A stretch of 64,000 bases of DNA from Isoetes taiwanensis. Its lineage: Eukaryota; Streptophyta; Lycopodiopsida; Isoetales; Isoetaceae. Position numbers and translations under genes: made by a program. The notes beneath the pieces were generated by a model. That model did not search any database, was not told the origin of the DNA, and worked only from the letters and a program-made list of their open reading frames with translations. Positions 33,000 through 44,874 of the stretch are shown in pieces. Each line of letters opens with the position of its first letter. Positions within the stretch are counted from its first letter, which is position 1. The stretch lies in assembly GCA_021234155.1 (NCBI GenBank), contig JAJEKV010000035.1:7373891-7437890 (forward strand), given 5' to 3'.

Positions 33000-34400
33000 A
33001 CTGAAGGGGAAAAGGCTAGAATTCGAGCCCATGATAACTATGATGTCCACTAGAGATATGGCAAAATTTAGCCAAAAAGTTTGTTAATTACTTCCAAAGG
33101 GATTATAGCATAGTTTCAGTTAAAATCAAGGCAGATATTATGCAAAGGATAGTCACCACAATGAAATGGAGATGGTCGAGAAGAGCATTGTGCCAAACAC
33201 AAAGGAATGTAAGGAAGCCAAGGTAATGGTCAACAATTTAAAGGAGATGATGGGTGCCATATACGGCTACAGGTGCGATGCCATTTGGAGAGCAATGTCT
33301 ACAATACTAGTCATGGCAACATCAAAGAAATTAACAATTAGTTCAAACATGGCAGAGTACACTGGATAATGGTCCATGGTCCAATTTCATAAGAAAGTTG
33401 AGGTGCAATTCACTTTCACATGGTTTACAAAAGGGATCATTCTGATCATACTATATTCCTTTTACTGCCTTTGAGAGGGGTTAAATCAAACTTTGTGAAG
33501 AAAGTTTCAAAGAGGGAAATATGTTGCTGCTTTTAACATATGAGGCTAGAGTATGCAAGACTAGCTCTCAACCATCTTAGGTCTGAGATGGCTAGTTTTC
33601 ATGGTGCCGATTGCATGCGCTCCTGTGAAATATGTGGACCTATTAAGACGTATATGCTTGAGTCACACACCTATGACTCAATAACCACATTTTGGAGATT
33701 TGTGATTTGTAGTAAATAGAAGAAATTGGTACAATCATGACTGCCGTTTGGATGATTGTTGAGTATGTGGCATCAAGAACTTGTCAACATGCCTAAGGGA
33801 GAGAAGTGATCTTGGTTTTGCCTTAATCAAGGACTTTTAGAAAGGTCTATTCCTTTTCCACTCTCCTTCTATCAGTCTGTTGCATGTGCAATTGCTTACA
33901 TACTGAAGTTTGTTCTTTGCAGACAGACATGGCTATCAGGCCAGAGGATGATGTGGTACTGCTTGTACAAATTGATAATGCAGTCAATGTATTTGCCAAG
34001 AAGGAGTACCTGAGAAGTCTAAAAAGAAAGAAAAAACAAGGGCTGATGCTTCACAAAAAGAAGCTGATTGAGAAGTCCTAGAAGGGTAACAAACAAAAGA
34101 AGGTCCTTAGGTTGGGTTGCAATATGAAGCCATTAAAGGAATTATAGCTTAGGTAACAAACCAAAGAAGGTCCCTAGGTTGTGTTACATTATAAAGTTAA
34201 TAAAGAAGTTATAGTTTACTTTGAGAGGATATTAAAGATTTTAATTTCTCATAATTACAGGACTCGATGGTAGCCCCATCAATTCAGGAATTGCCTGGAG
34301 AGTATTATTAATAAAACTATAGTTTCAGAAATTGCTTTTGCCAAGAGCTACAACATCAAGGTGCAAAGGGAGGTACAAATCCGACACTAGCACACTAGAT
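33000..34400 (+). pseudogene. Old relic of the E1/E2 transposase family
   Basis: Collinear with the intact gene at 59821-63200: NLAKKFVNYFQ, KIKADIMQRIV and MVEKSIVPNTKECKEAK (33060-33230), IWRAMSTILVMATSKK (33280-33340), KKVSKREICCC-type and RLEYARLALN (33490-33580), CEICGP and SHTYDSITTFWRFVICSK (33630-33720), the NWYNHDC...CGIKNLSTC zinc region (33720-33800), an intron remnant ending TTCTTTGCAG at 33921, then QFRNC and IAFAKSYNIKVQREVQ (34270-34395). The family's core Asp in DFAENY is replaced by Ala. Many stops and shifts; the later core is missing because Gypsy sequence begins at about 34410. No TIR seen nearby. Confidence 0.8.
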
Positions 34401-34409
34401 TGATCCGCT

Positions 34410-35400
34410 ATAGTTCTTCACCTTCGATGCTCCTGTCTTGTTGGTTAAGAAAAAAGATAATTTGTGGCAAATGTGTACGGATTATCATGCTTAGAATAAG
34501 ATCACCATAAAATATAAGTTTTCTAACCTCAAGGTAGACGATTTGTTTGATCAACTCCAAGGTGCCACTATTTTTTTTAACCATCTTGATCTTAAGTCAG
34601 AGTATTGCCAACTTAAGGTTGCGCCTGAATATGTTCATAATACTGCTTTTCGTACGAATTTTGAATATTATGAGTTTTTCTTTGATGACATATTAGTTTT
34701 CTAAGTTTGACGAAGGCCATTATTTGCATTTGTGAGAAATTTTTCGTTGGAGGAGTTTATTACTCTTAATCCTAAGGAAAGTATCTCTTTCCAATAAAAA
34801 TATGACTATTTGGGTCATATTGTTTGCAATAATGAGGGTCTTAAAGTGGATTTCGAAAAGGTACAAGCAATTGTGGATTGGCCGATACCTTCTTCGATTG
34901 CTGCATTACTTTCTTCCTTAGGGTTTATGCAGCTACTATAGGAAGTTCATACATAATTTTCCTCGTTTAGCTTTCTTTTTTTTGTTGCTTTGAAAAGATG
35001 TTCTTTTACACCGGAATCATAATCATCAGTTCATTTTCCAAGTTTTCATCCATTCTGCATTTGCCAAAGTTTGGTGTGCCTTACTTGTTATATGTTGATG
35101 CAAGTGGTATGGCTTTGGGCGTAATTATGACGCAGGATGGTAAAGGTGGAAGTTTTCTGGCTCGGAAAGTAGATAGTGTTTATGATAAAGAAATTTTGAT
35201 TGTGATTCATGCTTTGAAAGTGTGGTATCACTGTCTATTAAGCCAACGATTTATAATTTTATTGACGCCCATGCATTAAGCACATTATTTCATAGAAAGA
35301 GTTATCGGAAAGCAATTGAAATGGCTTGCTTTAATATGATTTCTTAGTGGATTATCCTTTAGGTAAAGAAAATGTTGCAGTAGAGTCTTTAAGCCGACGT
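34410..35400 (+). pseudogene. Degenerate Ty3/Gypsy pol fragment
   Basis: Reads KKDNLWQMCTDYHA, KFSNLKVDDLFDQLQGATIF, HLDLKSEYCQLKVAPEYVH and FFDDILVF (the FxDD catalytic box), then YLGHIVCNNEGLKVDFEKVQ, and RNase H-like YLLYVDASGMALGV with YDKEILIVIHALKVW at 35080-35230. This is the order of Gypsy reverse transcriptase and RNase H. Stops, frameshifts and internal deletions make it a relic. No LTRs recognised. Confidence 0.88.
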
Positions 35401-35627
35401 TACGCAGTTTGTTCTCTCTCTATTGTACAATCCAACCATTTGGAGGAGATGAAGCTCTTGTATTCCACCGTCCCTTGGAACAATACAAAGGAATAATATC
35501 TACATAAGATTTGTGATATTTTTCCAACCCATTCAACATGGACCACTCCCCCATGTGTTGCTTCATATAACATTTGTTTATATACGTGACAGTACCATGG
35601 ATTTAGATGACCAGGGACATTAGAGAA

Positions 35628-35900
35628 AATAACAAAAGTAGAAGGGGCATTTTGGTAAAAATGCACAAAATCTTCTTTTTTAAAATGGTAAGGCTTTGGA
35701 CTTTGTGCCTGGAACGCCGCAGTGCAGATGCATGCGGCGTTCCCTTTTCGCCTGCATTCCCCCTTCTGGCATCCTGTTGAAGTTGCCCGAGCCGATTCCA
35801 TTCAATCACGACAAATTTTCTACGAGCTTTCTTTCACTTTCTTTCTCAGTTATTTGGCGCCTTTGACTCTTGCACTGGGTCGGATCCTCACTGGAGCTCT
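35628..35900 (+). repeat. GCGGCGTTCCC dispersed repeat, copy 1
   Basis: TCTTTTTTAAAATGG, then GGACTTTGTGCCTGGAACGCCG, then ATGCGGCGTTCCCTT, then CTTTCTTTCTCAG. Related blocks are at 37320-37570 and 40318-40560. Internal GGAACGCCGC/GCGGCGTTCC is an inverted repeat. Confidence 0.65.
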
Positions 35901-37319
35901 TGAACTGGGTGGCATCATCATAGGTCAGCATATTCAAGAGGGAAACAAAGCAAACACAGTAAGAATCAACTTTTGTTACCAAAACTAATTGTAATGCTGT
36001 TATATTTCAAGATACAGGATTCAAACTTCTAGAAAATAAATCTCTAGCTCTCTGGCTTCTGGAGTTCTCAAGGTAGAAATTCCAGAAAGTAGAAATTACG
36101 GAAAGTAATTTTCTGGAGTTCTCATTAAATTTTATTCTTCAGGATCTTTTACCGTCACCAAGTAATGCAAGTTGTGCACTGGTGCGTTTTTGCAAGGTAC
36201 ATTGCACTACTCCTACGTTTTGTTTGTGTTAACCATGTACAGAATCCTTATTCAAAAACTCCATCACAACTCCATGCTATTGTATACTAACAGCAATGAT
36301 TATTACAAAACGTTTCCCTTTCTATTATAAAAGCTGTATAAAGTTGAAATGAAATTGAGAGGTTTAATTTGTGCTGAATATGAAGTTTAATTTGTCCTGA
36401 ATATGAAATCAGGAGCTAAGCAGCGGAGCCTTTGTTGCTGCGAAAAGGGATTTGTTGCCGTGTTACCCAAAGTTTGTTGCAGCCAAAAGGTAAGAACCTG
36501 CTCTGAAGCCACTTTTGTTGACAGATTTAGAACTATTGAATAGTTTGTGTTTTTCTCCCTTTCTACAAATCGTAATAGGACTTCCTTTGCCCAAGTTATG
36601 CTTTGGCAGATTTCAATGCATGCCAAAAGATCGGCCACCAAGAATGACAAAAAATAAGTAGTATGAATAAGAAGTTGCATTGCCTTATTAAAATTGTAAT
36701 GATAGCCTTATGATATGAGACTTTCAAAAAAGCCAGAACTGTTAGACATAATGTTTATTCGGAGCTGCATATATCCTAAGAGTAAATGATTGATTTCAGT
36801 TCAGTGTTAAAAAGAATGTTAAGAACAGATAGTACGGTTTAGCATCATGTCATTGTCTGCTAAAGTCAGGAGAATAGAAAGATAGCCACAATTACAACTG
36901 AGGTAGTTCATTTGCAGTATTCTATTTTGTGACATGATAGCCATAGACAATGCTTAGACTCTTGATAACTTCATTACTGAGGTTGTAAAGTTTGTTGAAC
37001 AAATCTGAGAGATGAAAGCACGTTTACATCTCCGTCCGTGCTTTATATAGACCATCCTTAACAATTTTGTGCTTAAAATTCTACATCTGAGATATCAATT
37101 ATTTGAAAATTTTCAGTTCTGACTGCCCTATTTCCTAATAGATTTACATGCCATATCTTTCTTTTGATTCCCACATGGCTGGTATACTGTGACAGATTAC
37201 AACTACTAATGCATTCTTATAATTTAACCAGTTCAAAGCTCAAACATTAGATGTTTCACAAGCAAAATGGGAACAAGGGAACTGAGAAATGACTTATTTT
37301 CTGTTTTCATTGCAAGTTA
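35901..37319. other. Intergenic sequence without supported genes
   Basis: AT-rich, with short duplications (TAGAAATT.CGGAAAGTA at 36075-36110; GAAGTTTAATTTGT repeat at 36350-36400). Open frames are short and unlike any protein I know. Confidence 0.5.
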
Positions 37320-37570
37320 TCTTCTTTATTAAAATGGAATGGACTTGGTATTTGTGCATGGAATGCCGTTGTGCAGACACATGCGACGTTCCCTTCCCTT
37401 TGCGGCTCCTCTGGCAGGACACAGGTTGCCAGCATTCAATGCAAGTTTGAACTGGCCGAGCTCTCCATCTCCAACAATTCCGATTCTCCCTGCTCGCTTT
37501 ATGATTTTTGGTGCCTCAAAAGTTTCTCACTGCCCTCTACGATTTAGCGCCTCAGAATTCTTTACAGATA
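37320..37570 (+). repeat. GCGGCGTTCCC dispersed repeat, copy 2
   Basis: TTTATTAAAATGGAATGGACTTGG, GGAATGCCGTTGTGCAGACACATGCGACGTTCCC, and TTTCTCACTGCCCTCTACGATTTAGCGCC, collinear with the copies at 35628 and 40318. 37571-39900 has no gene I can support. Confidence 0.65.
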
Positions 37571-39839
37571 AATGCAGCAGGTTCTTCTTTGGGCAATGAG
37601 CATCAATGATACCAGAGTTTTTAACATATTATCACATGTTGGTGAACCTTTCCTCTATTACCATTGAGTGTCTTACTACTGGGAGTTCATGCTTATTTTA
37701 ACAACATAGCATGTCATAGAAACTACGTTCTTTTGAGTTCTTTTGTTTCTGTACAGTTTATTTTGCTTGATTTTCGCTAAACTTTGTTCAAATATAAACA
37801 TGGCTTACCAAATAAATTGTGATGTGATTTGTCAGCACATTTTGTTATGCAGAAATAGATTAGGTTATTTGTTCACCATGCAGCCTACTGTGCTCATTCA
37901 CGCATTTGAGCTAAAAACTGCTGGTTGGAGATGCCCATCTCTTGAAATCCTTGGCATACAGAATAGCTTCTGCCAATGTGTGAAAAGCTAAATGTCATGA
38001 TGTCCGCGATTGCTACACACTATTCTAGGATGCTTGTGCATCTTCGAGTTTGGATTTAGTTATTATGCTAGGCATTTAAGTTTTTTGTCACCCTAGATCA
38101 GCTAAATCAAATCAGTATGTTTCATAAAAGTTCCAAAGACACAAATTAGGGCTTTTTGGAACCCATATATTTATTATATGTTCAACTGCCATTATCAGCT
38201 ACAGATGTAGAATAATTGGCAGTATAACGAGATAGACAAAGGTAAATTTTCTTTGTATTAGGCTAATCCAATACTTCTACATATGTGATCCACTTCCTTT
38301 CTTGCTATTGACAGGTTTTAATGGAGCATGTATTGATTTCAGAAAGAAGTGTAATGTCAATAATTGTTGCTGCATGGTGAAAGAAGCCACCATAATTGTG
38401 AGTGTTCATACCATTCAACACACCATCAAATGACTTGAAATAGAGAATTTGAGCCCTTGACAATTCGAGATAACAGGCTTATCACTTCAAACTGTTTGTG
38501 CTTGTTTCATGATGATGTGAATGTTTTCTGATCAACCTATAATGCTATTTTTCATCTTGGAACACACAAGGTTTTAGGAATGGTATATCCAATGACCATG
38601 TTATTTTGAGTTGGTCAAGGTTTAAATATTGATGTATAGTGATTGCACTGGACTTAACACGACCTTACCTTTAAAAGAGATGTTATGCAAGAACTTAAGT
38701 GAAATCTCTCTTTTCTTATTGCCATAAGACAGGAAGTCACTCCATTATGGACCAGAATTATAATACCATTTTTAACCTTTGATCCAACATCCAATTGAAT
38801 TCAATTAATTATTTAAAGACTTATCTTGCCATACAATTTTTTTTTAGTTTTGCCTTTTTGACCCTAGCTTAACAAACAATTTTGGCCTCTGGCCCGTTGA
38901 AGATATTGTTCTTCTCCTTGATAAAATTCATTCAAATGTCTCTAGACTACGCATGTAGGGCATACACATATCTCTGCACACGCAACACATTTTCACACAC
39001 ACTCATCATTGAAATACAAATGTAATAGGCCATACGATGAACTTGACAAACAAACAAAATTGACTTATTGATATACATTATCACCACACTCACATCATCG
39101 ATTATAATGCCGACCAAGGGTGGATTTTCATGATTAATAGAATTTTTTGTGTCTCATCTTGATTCTCCATCTTGATTAGGGTTTAGGATTTACAGGTTTA
39201 GGATTTATTATATCACGACTCCTTGAGAGGATGAAACATGTTCCATCGAACTCATAACTGACCAAGCAATGAAACATAATATCCATAGTAACACAACATC
39301 GTGAATGTCTTTAGATATGGAGTCACCACTACGCAATAAATCTATAGGTTTCAAACTTGAAAAGAATTCCAATGGATTGAGTTGCTAGATTTTATTGTTA
39401 TTAGAAATAAAAGTTTCAAGGCATAGATATATCAACGCAATTCGAAAATAAACTATTTCATTTGAAGTGGGTAAACAAAAAAAAAAAAAGTCTACAATAT
39501 AACTCCTCAATCACACACTTATATCACAAATGCCTAAACCCTAAGTTTTGAGATTGATTGTTTTGTGAATCATTTGATTCAATGAATTTCCCCACGAGGG
39601 ACATCATAAAGGAAATAGTAATCAATCACTTTCATCAATGGTGTCAATGCTTGAAGTGCACAACCATTTTCCTTTCCACATTCCAGCATTGCCCGACGCA
39701 CATAATCAATTAAATGCACGTGTTTACATTAGCGAATATTCAATTTTCCAACGTAATCCAATTCGAATTTTGTATGTATTGCACCAGTTAATGATCTAGA
39801 CTTTACGTACTCCATGGCATTTATATGCTTCATTACATC

Positions 39840-39974
39840 TACACATTCTATTTCACCTATGCATCGGAGTCTGTTCCACCCTACCTATCCCATTTCACCC
39901 TCTATATTTGATTATATTTATACATTCCATGCGGCCACAACTAATGCCCAGCATCGCCGGGCACACGTTTCTAG
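39840..39974 (+). mobile_element. Helitron 3' end (first)
   Basis: Ends CCCAGCATCGCCGGGCACACGTTTCTAG then T. The near-perfect GCCCAGC/GCCGGGC hairpin about 11 bp before a CTAG end, followed by T, is the Helitron 3' signature. The last 60 bp are shared with the element end at 44176 (ACAACTAATGCCC). The 5' TC end was not located. Confidence 0.75.
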
Positions 39975-40317
39975 TATATAATACTTATGGAGGCGTCTCG
40001 TAAGAGCATAGGCAAAAAAAGGCCACTACTTTAGGAATTCATGTTCTGGGACATGTTACAATAGACAAGTTTGTCGTTGCCGCATGTCCTCTATATATGC
40101 AATTCAGTTAATGTATTCTTGCTTATAAATCTTTTCATCCTAGCCAGTGACATATGTAACAACCATAGAAAGCATACGTAGACAAGCAATTCTAGTTAAT
40201 CTCATAAATCACATTCCCAAATTCCTAGAGAGCAATTCCAACATTAGATATAGCCATGCGCACGCATCTGTGTGCATAGTAGATGTAGGCATTGGATTGC
40301 GGCAAAGGCCTCAAAAG

Positions 40318-40560
40318 GAGCAGATGGTTAGTATCTTCTTTTTTAAAATGGGAGGGTGTCGGACGCCGCATGCGGCGTTCCCTCTCCCGCATGCTGGACT
40401 ATTTTGGTCGTATGTTCTTTTCTCTCCTACGTTTACAGGTTCAAATCACGTTTGCTTTGCCTTCTCACTGCTGGACTGAGCTATGGCTTCATCTCAGATT
40501 TCTCACTCCCGTCTACGCTTTCCTTTCCACCGGTGCAGACGATAGCGGTCTGAGGGTGCT
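40318..40560 (+). repeat. GCGGCGTTCCC dispersed repeat, copy 3
   Basis: TCTTCTTTTTTAAAATGG, GACGCCGCATGCGGCGTTCCC (perfect palindrome GCCGCATGCGGC), and TTTCTCACTCCCGTCTACGC. A fourth short match (GGCGTTCCCTCTGCCCGTGCGGG) is at 42145-42168. Confidence 0.7.
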
Positions 40561-43500
40561 AGATGCTGCTATTTTCCAAGGAATCCGGCCCAGCAGGGGC
40601 CTGCCCAACCTATTGGATTTAGTTTTAGGATAGCAAAGCGTTTTTCCTGGACGAACCGTTTTTCTTGCTCATAATTTCCCTGAAAGCATATCCGGCCATT
40701 TTGGCATTCTCCACCGTCCAATGATGTCTGGGCTTTTTGAAATGGCAGAGAATCCCACAACCCAGTCCTCCTCGAGAAGCACCAGCAGCATCTGATGCCA
40801 TATACATGGCATGCTCTCCTAATCGGCATTTCATTTAGGTTTAGGATGAAATCACCTAGAGGGGTCTGAGCGCAGGGGCTGAGTCGCTTGGCAATTTCGA
40901 AATGGATTTCCTTAGAGGAAGAGTTTATATGCAAGTAAGGTTATCGGATCAACTCAACAGTGCTTTAAACTAGCATTTTTTGCAGAACAGAGCATTTTGC
41001 ACTCATCATGTCATTATAATCCTTACTAGCTAAAGGAGCATATTGATACAAAGGCATTCAAGCGGTGGTTTTAGGAATGAGGTATGTAAACATGGATTTG
41101 GATTATCCAACCCTTTTTTATTTCACGTGAGATAAGAGATGCATAGAGATAATGCATCGAAAATCTTTGTTTTTAATCTCATTACTTCTGGAATCTTTTT
41201 CTGCTAGAAAGTGATGTTAAAAATTTTGCGGCCACAAAGGATGTTTCTCTTGGCATAATTTTGGAGTTGGTTCTTCAAGTACAACCAGTGTCCTTTCCAT
41301 GTCTGAGGACGTATTTCTTGCTTTTACAGAATTTAATATGGCTCAATTGTACTCCCTTGGCGTTATACATATTGTGTGCCTTTTTATGTTTTCTGTCAAG
41401 GCTCCAAAATGGCAGAGAAACAGGCAGCAACAGCTTCACTTGGCAACATCAGGTAGCCCTTTTCTCTCGCTTCTTTGCAAACATAGTTCTTTACACATAG
41501 TTTCTTCTTGGATTGGACTTACTTCTTTACACATACAATTTCATCCGTTTTGTATAGCAAAGCTTTTCCTTTACTTGCTGTTTTACTTGCTGTTTCGTGG
41601 AAACTGTTACACTTTACATTTCGGCCTTACTTCTCCTTCAGCAAATTATTACAAAGCCTTGCAGGCTGTAGGAATCACTTGGCTTGGTTCCCATTCGTAC
41701 AGGGGAGTTATAGATCCAGGCTTTATGAAGAATAAGTTTTAGGAAGCTCAGAGTGAACATGATATGGATTTCAAATTTTGATTCGCAAAGCCACAGTTCT
41801 GGGTGGAGAGGGCTTTCAAGATAATGGATGTTGCAACGACATTTATTTTTTGAACGACAGAATTAGACACGTGTTTACAAAGACATCTTTCTGTTCATCC
41901 TTTATGCCCCTTAAACGAATTTTTCTGTTTTTTCTTTCATGCAAAATGGTATTTTTGTTAGAGCATTTGGGCTTGATCACATGCTAAATATTTGTTTTGC
42001 TGCAGGTTTCTACTTTGTTACTGTACATTATCAAAAATGGAAGGGCTAATCTGCGGCAATATTAAATACAACATTGAGTTCAATGTAAGATGAGCTAATT
42101 CTTTTTTTGTACTTTATTGTCCTCATGTCTATATATGTCTGCCAAGGCGTTCCCTCTGCCCGTGCGGGAGTATTTCAATTGTATATGTCTATAGTTTGAA
42201 AATTTTGTTCCCCATTTCGTATCTTTGAATTAGCAGATAGACGAATTCGGTAGCGCTGGAAGCAGCAAGGTAGCTTCTCGAGGTCTTTTTCTTTGTGAAC
42301 GGGCTTTTGCTCAAGCTTATTGCATATGGAGCGCCTATTTTTTTTCGTAAAGCTTCGCATCTTTTGGATTCTATTTCCAGTTCTTTGTTTCTTCATAAGC
42401 TTTAGAGCAAGTTCTGCACTGTGTCATTTCATATGGGCGAGATTGGCTGCTTCAGAAAAATCATTTTGGCAAGGTGAGCATGAAGTTTGAATGTCTTTTA
42501 CGTTTTTTTTTTTTTTTTTTTTTTTACCTACGCTTGCTGGGCAGGAACATGAGGAATAGGAACATGAGAGGAGGCAATTTACTTTAAAAGTTATATAATT
42601 TGTTGTGAGGATCAAGGTCAGTAATGTGAATCCTATACCTATAAAGCCATTCAACCAGCAAATCCGTTTTAAGATTTTATATTTCTGGCTCCAAATGCCT
42701 TAAGAGCTCACGTACTTTAGTGTTCAGGTTTGCAGCTTTGCATCGATTCTATGCTGGTAGTCTGCTTTACGCTTTGGTAGGCTCTTGCTTTTTTAGCTTT
42801 TGCTATTGTTAGTTTGTTGGTAGCATGTTTGTATCCTTTATCAGTGATCTTAATGCTCATGGGATCTCATTGGCCCATGGCCATCTCCATGTCCTTATAT
42901 GTTCCATTGTAGTCCAACATAACAGCTCTAATACAACCTCTTCTATACCATGCCTGCCAAAAATTAAATATAGAAGCCATATGATGATCAACAACCACTA
43001 TTGGATACTTCACTAAGTATTTGAAAACTGCATCTGAAGTACTATGGAGATTCTTCTGTAATTTCAGAAGGATAAACATTATAAGAGCATAAGGTTTTTT
43101 TGGAAAAAATGTTTTGCTACGTTTGCATAACTTCTATTGAGCTCTATTGCACGTGCACAATCCGTTTTTGTTGATTGTAGCAAACGAATTTTTTAGAAGA
43201 GAATAATTTGACGATTAGTAGAAAATGATTGCTTCACTGTTTTAGCATAGCATTATCATACATGTAAATTTGTTGCCTAAATTTGTTGCCTGATTGCAAA
43301 GGATTATTGCAGCAATTGATTTATTAGCTTCATATAGCTGCAAACAACCAGAGAATCTATTCTATTCCATTGTGAAATATATTTTTCTTCTGTTTGCATA
43401 TTGTCCAGGTTTCAGGTCATATGTTAGTATAGATAGGAAGAAAGTCAACTTAGATCGTAGTGACATGAATCTTAGTGGAAAATTGTCGTCGCTGAGTCTA

Positions 43501-43780
43501 GAGGAAACATAGGATACAAAAATACCTTCCATAATCGATCCCTCTACCATGCACTTGCGATTGGAGTATGTCTTTCACATTGATCCAATGCATGTTTTAG
43601 GGTTGGATAGTTGGTGAAGAATGGTTGTGGACGACTGCATCTTGCAAAATTGATGGGTCATTTTTGCAACGAGTATCATAAAACTAATGATGTTTTCTTG
43701 ATGATGATATTTCACAAACATTTCTTATAAAACACCTATGTTTTATAAGAAACTTATAAGAAACAAAGAACTAGAATATT
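40561..43780. other. Gene-poor region
   Basis: AT-rich sequence with a poly-T tract at 42505-42525. I see only short open frames on both strands and no recognisable protein or RNA gene. Confidence 0.5.
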
Positions 43781-43899
43781 TGTTTATTCTATTCTATTCT
43801 ATTCTTATTGTGTTCAATATCCTCTTAAACAAAAATAAAATGACGTCTTACACATAAATTTCAATACAATACTAAATTAAATTCACACGTCCTTTTTAT

Positions 43900-44176
43900 T
43901 ATGCATTACCATTAGTTCTTATTTGTCCCCTTTCGGTTTCCATGGCCCTTTTGCTGTTTGGATCCCATGGCCAATTTGGTTTCCGTGGGCATTAAAAACC
44001 CCATCTATCTCTTGGATATAAAATTGCGTACATGTTGGACTAATACCCTTCATATCTTAGCGTTTTACCTACATAATTCTATCTATAATATGATATTTCA
44101 CCTAGCAAGCACATTACATCTACCTATTTCACACAACCACAACTAATGCCCGGCATCGCCGGGCACACGTTTCTAG
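43900..44176 (+). mobile_element. Helitron 3' end (second)
   Basis: Perfect hairpin GCCCGGC-ATC-GCCGGGC at 44148-44164, then ACACGTTTCTAG ending at 44176, followed by T. Shares ACAACCACAACTAATGCCC and ACATCTAC.TATTTCAC upstream with the end at 39974. The start is not determined; the boundary 43900 is only where I begin to see Helitron-like AT-rich sequence. Confidence 0.8.
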
Positions 44177-44874
44177 TAGTTTTGGATGTTGGAAGTGGAT
44201 CCAAGGTGCAGGTGAAGCCGAAAGAGACGTGCAGACAAATCGAAGATGAAGAGGTGCAACAGGAACAGTCACCACAAACAGAATCTCCCACGATTATGGC
44301 ATATTTGGGAGATTATCTTAATAATCACTGAAATATTCTTTAAAATAGAATATTCGAGAAGTTATGCAAAATAACCACACTCCCATCTGATCTGACGGTG
44401 GACAACGGTTGGATTCAAATAACCGGAAGGACAAGTGGTTAAGAATAGGAAGGCTTTTCATATACAAGAGGGTCATATTTTACAATGTGAAATTAACTCG
44501 TTACTGTGCACGCCACCAATTGCAGCATATAAGCCAGCCTGTCACCCACGTAGCAAAGCTTTAGGGTTGCATCAGCAATTGCTCTGCTAATCCATAGCGT
44601 CCACTCAATCTTCTATCATTTCAATACTGTCTGATAGAACGATCTTTTTTCTCGCATAAATCTGTACTCTGTTGGAAACTTTGTCCAATGCTATTTCTAA
44701 ACCTATACCATCGCCATTTCTGCATGTCAAAGCATATGGACACCTTGCAGCTATGGACAAGATCAAGGTAGTGTATTAACTGCTGTGTTTGTTTTTCTGT
44801 CATCTCTCAATGTATTGTCGTATATTCGCAGACTTTTATTGCCCTTGCATTGTTAATATGCCATTATTGGTTTT

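Noticed and set aside
37000-39900. tRNA or other RNA genes in the gene-poor stretch
   Set aside because: I found no cloverleaf-compatible A/B-box pair or recognisable RNA; the only B-box-like match (53.35 kb) is in a repeat context.
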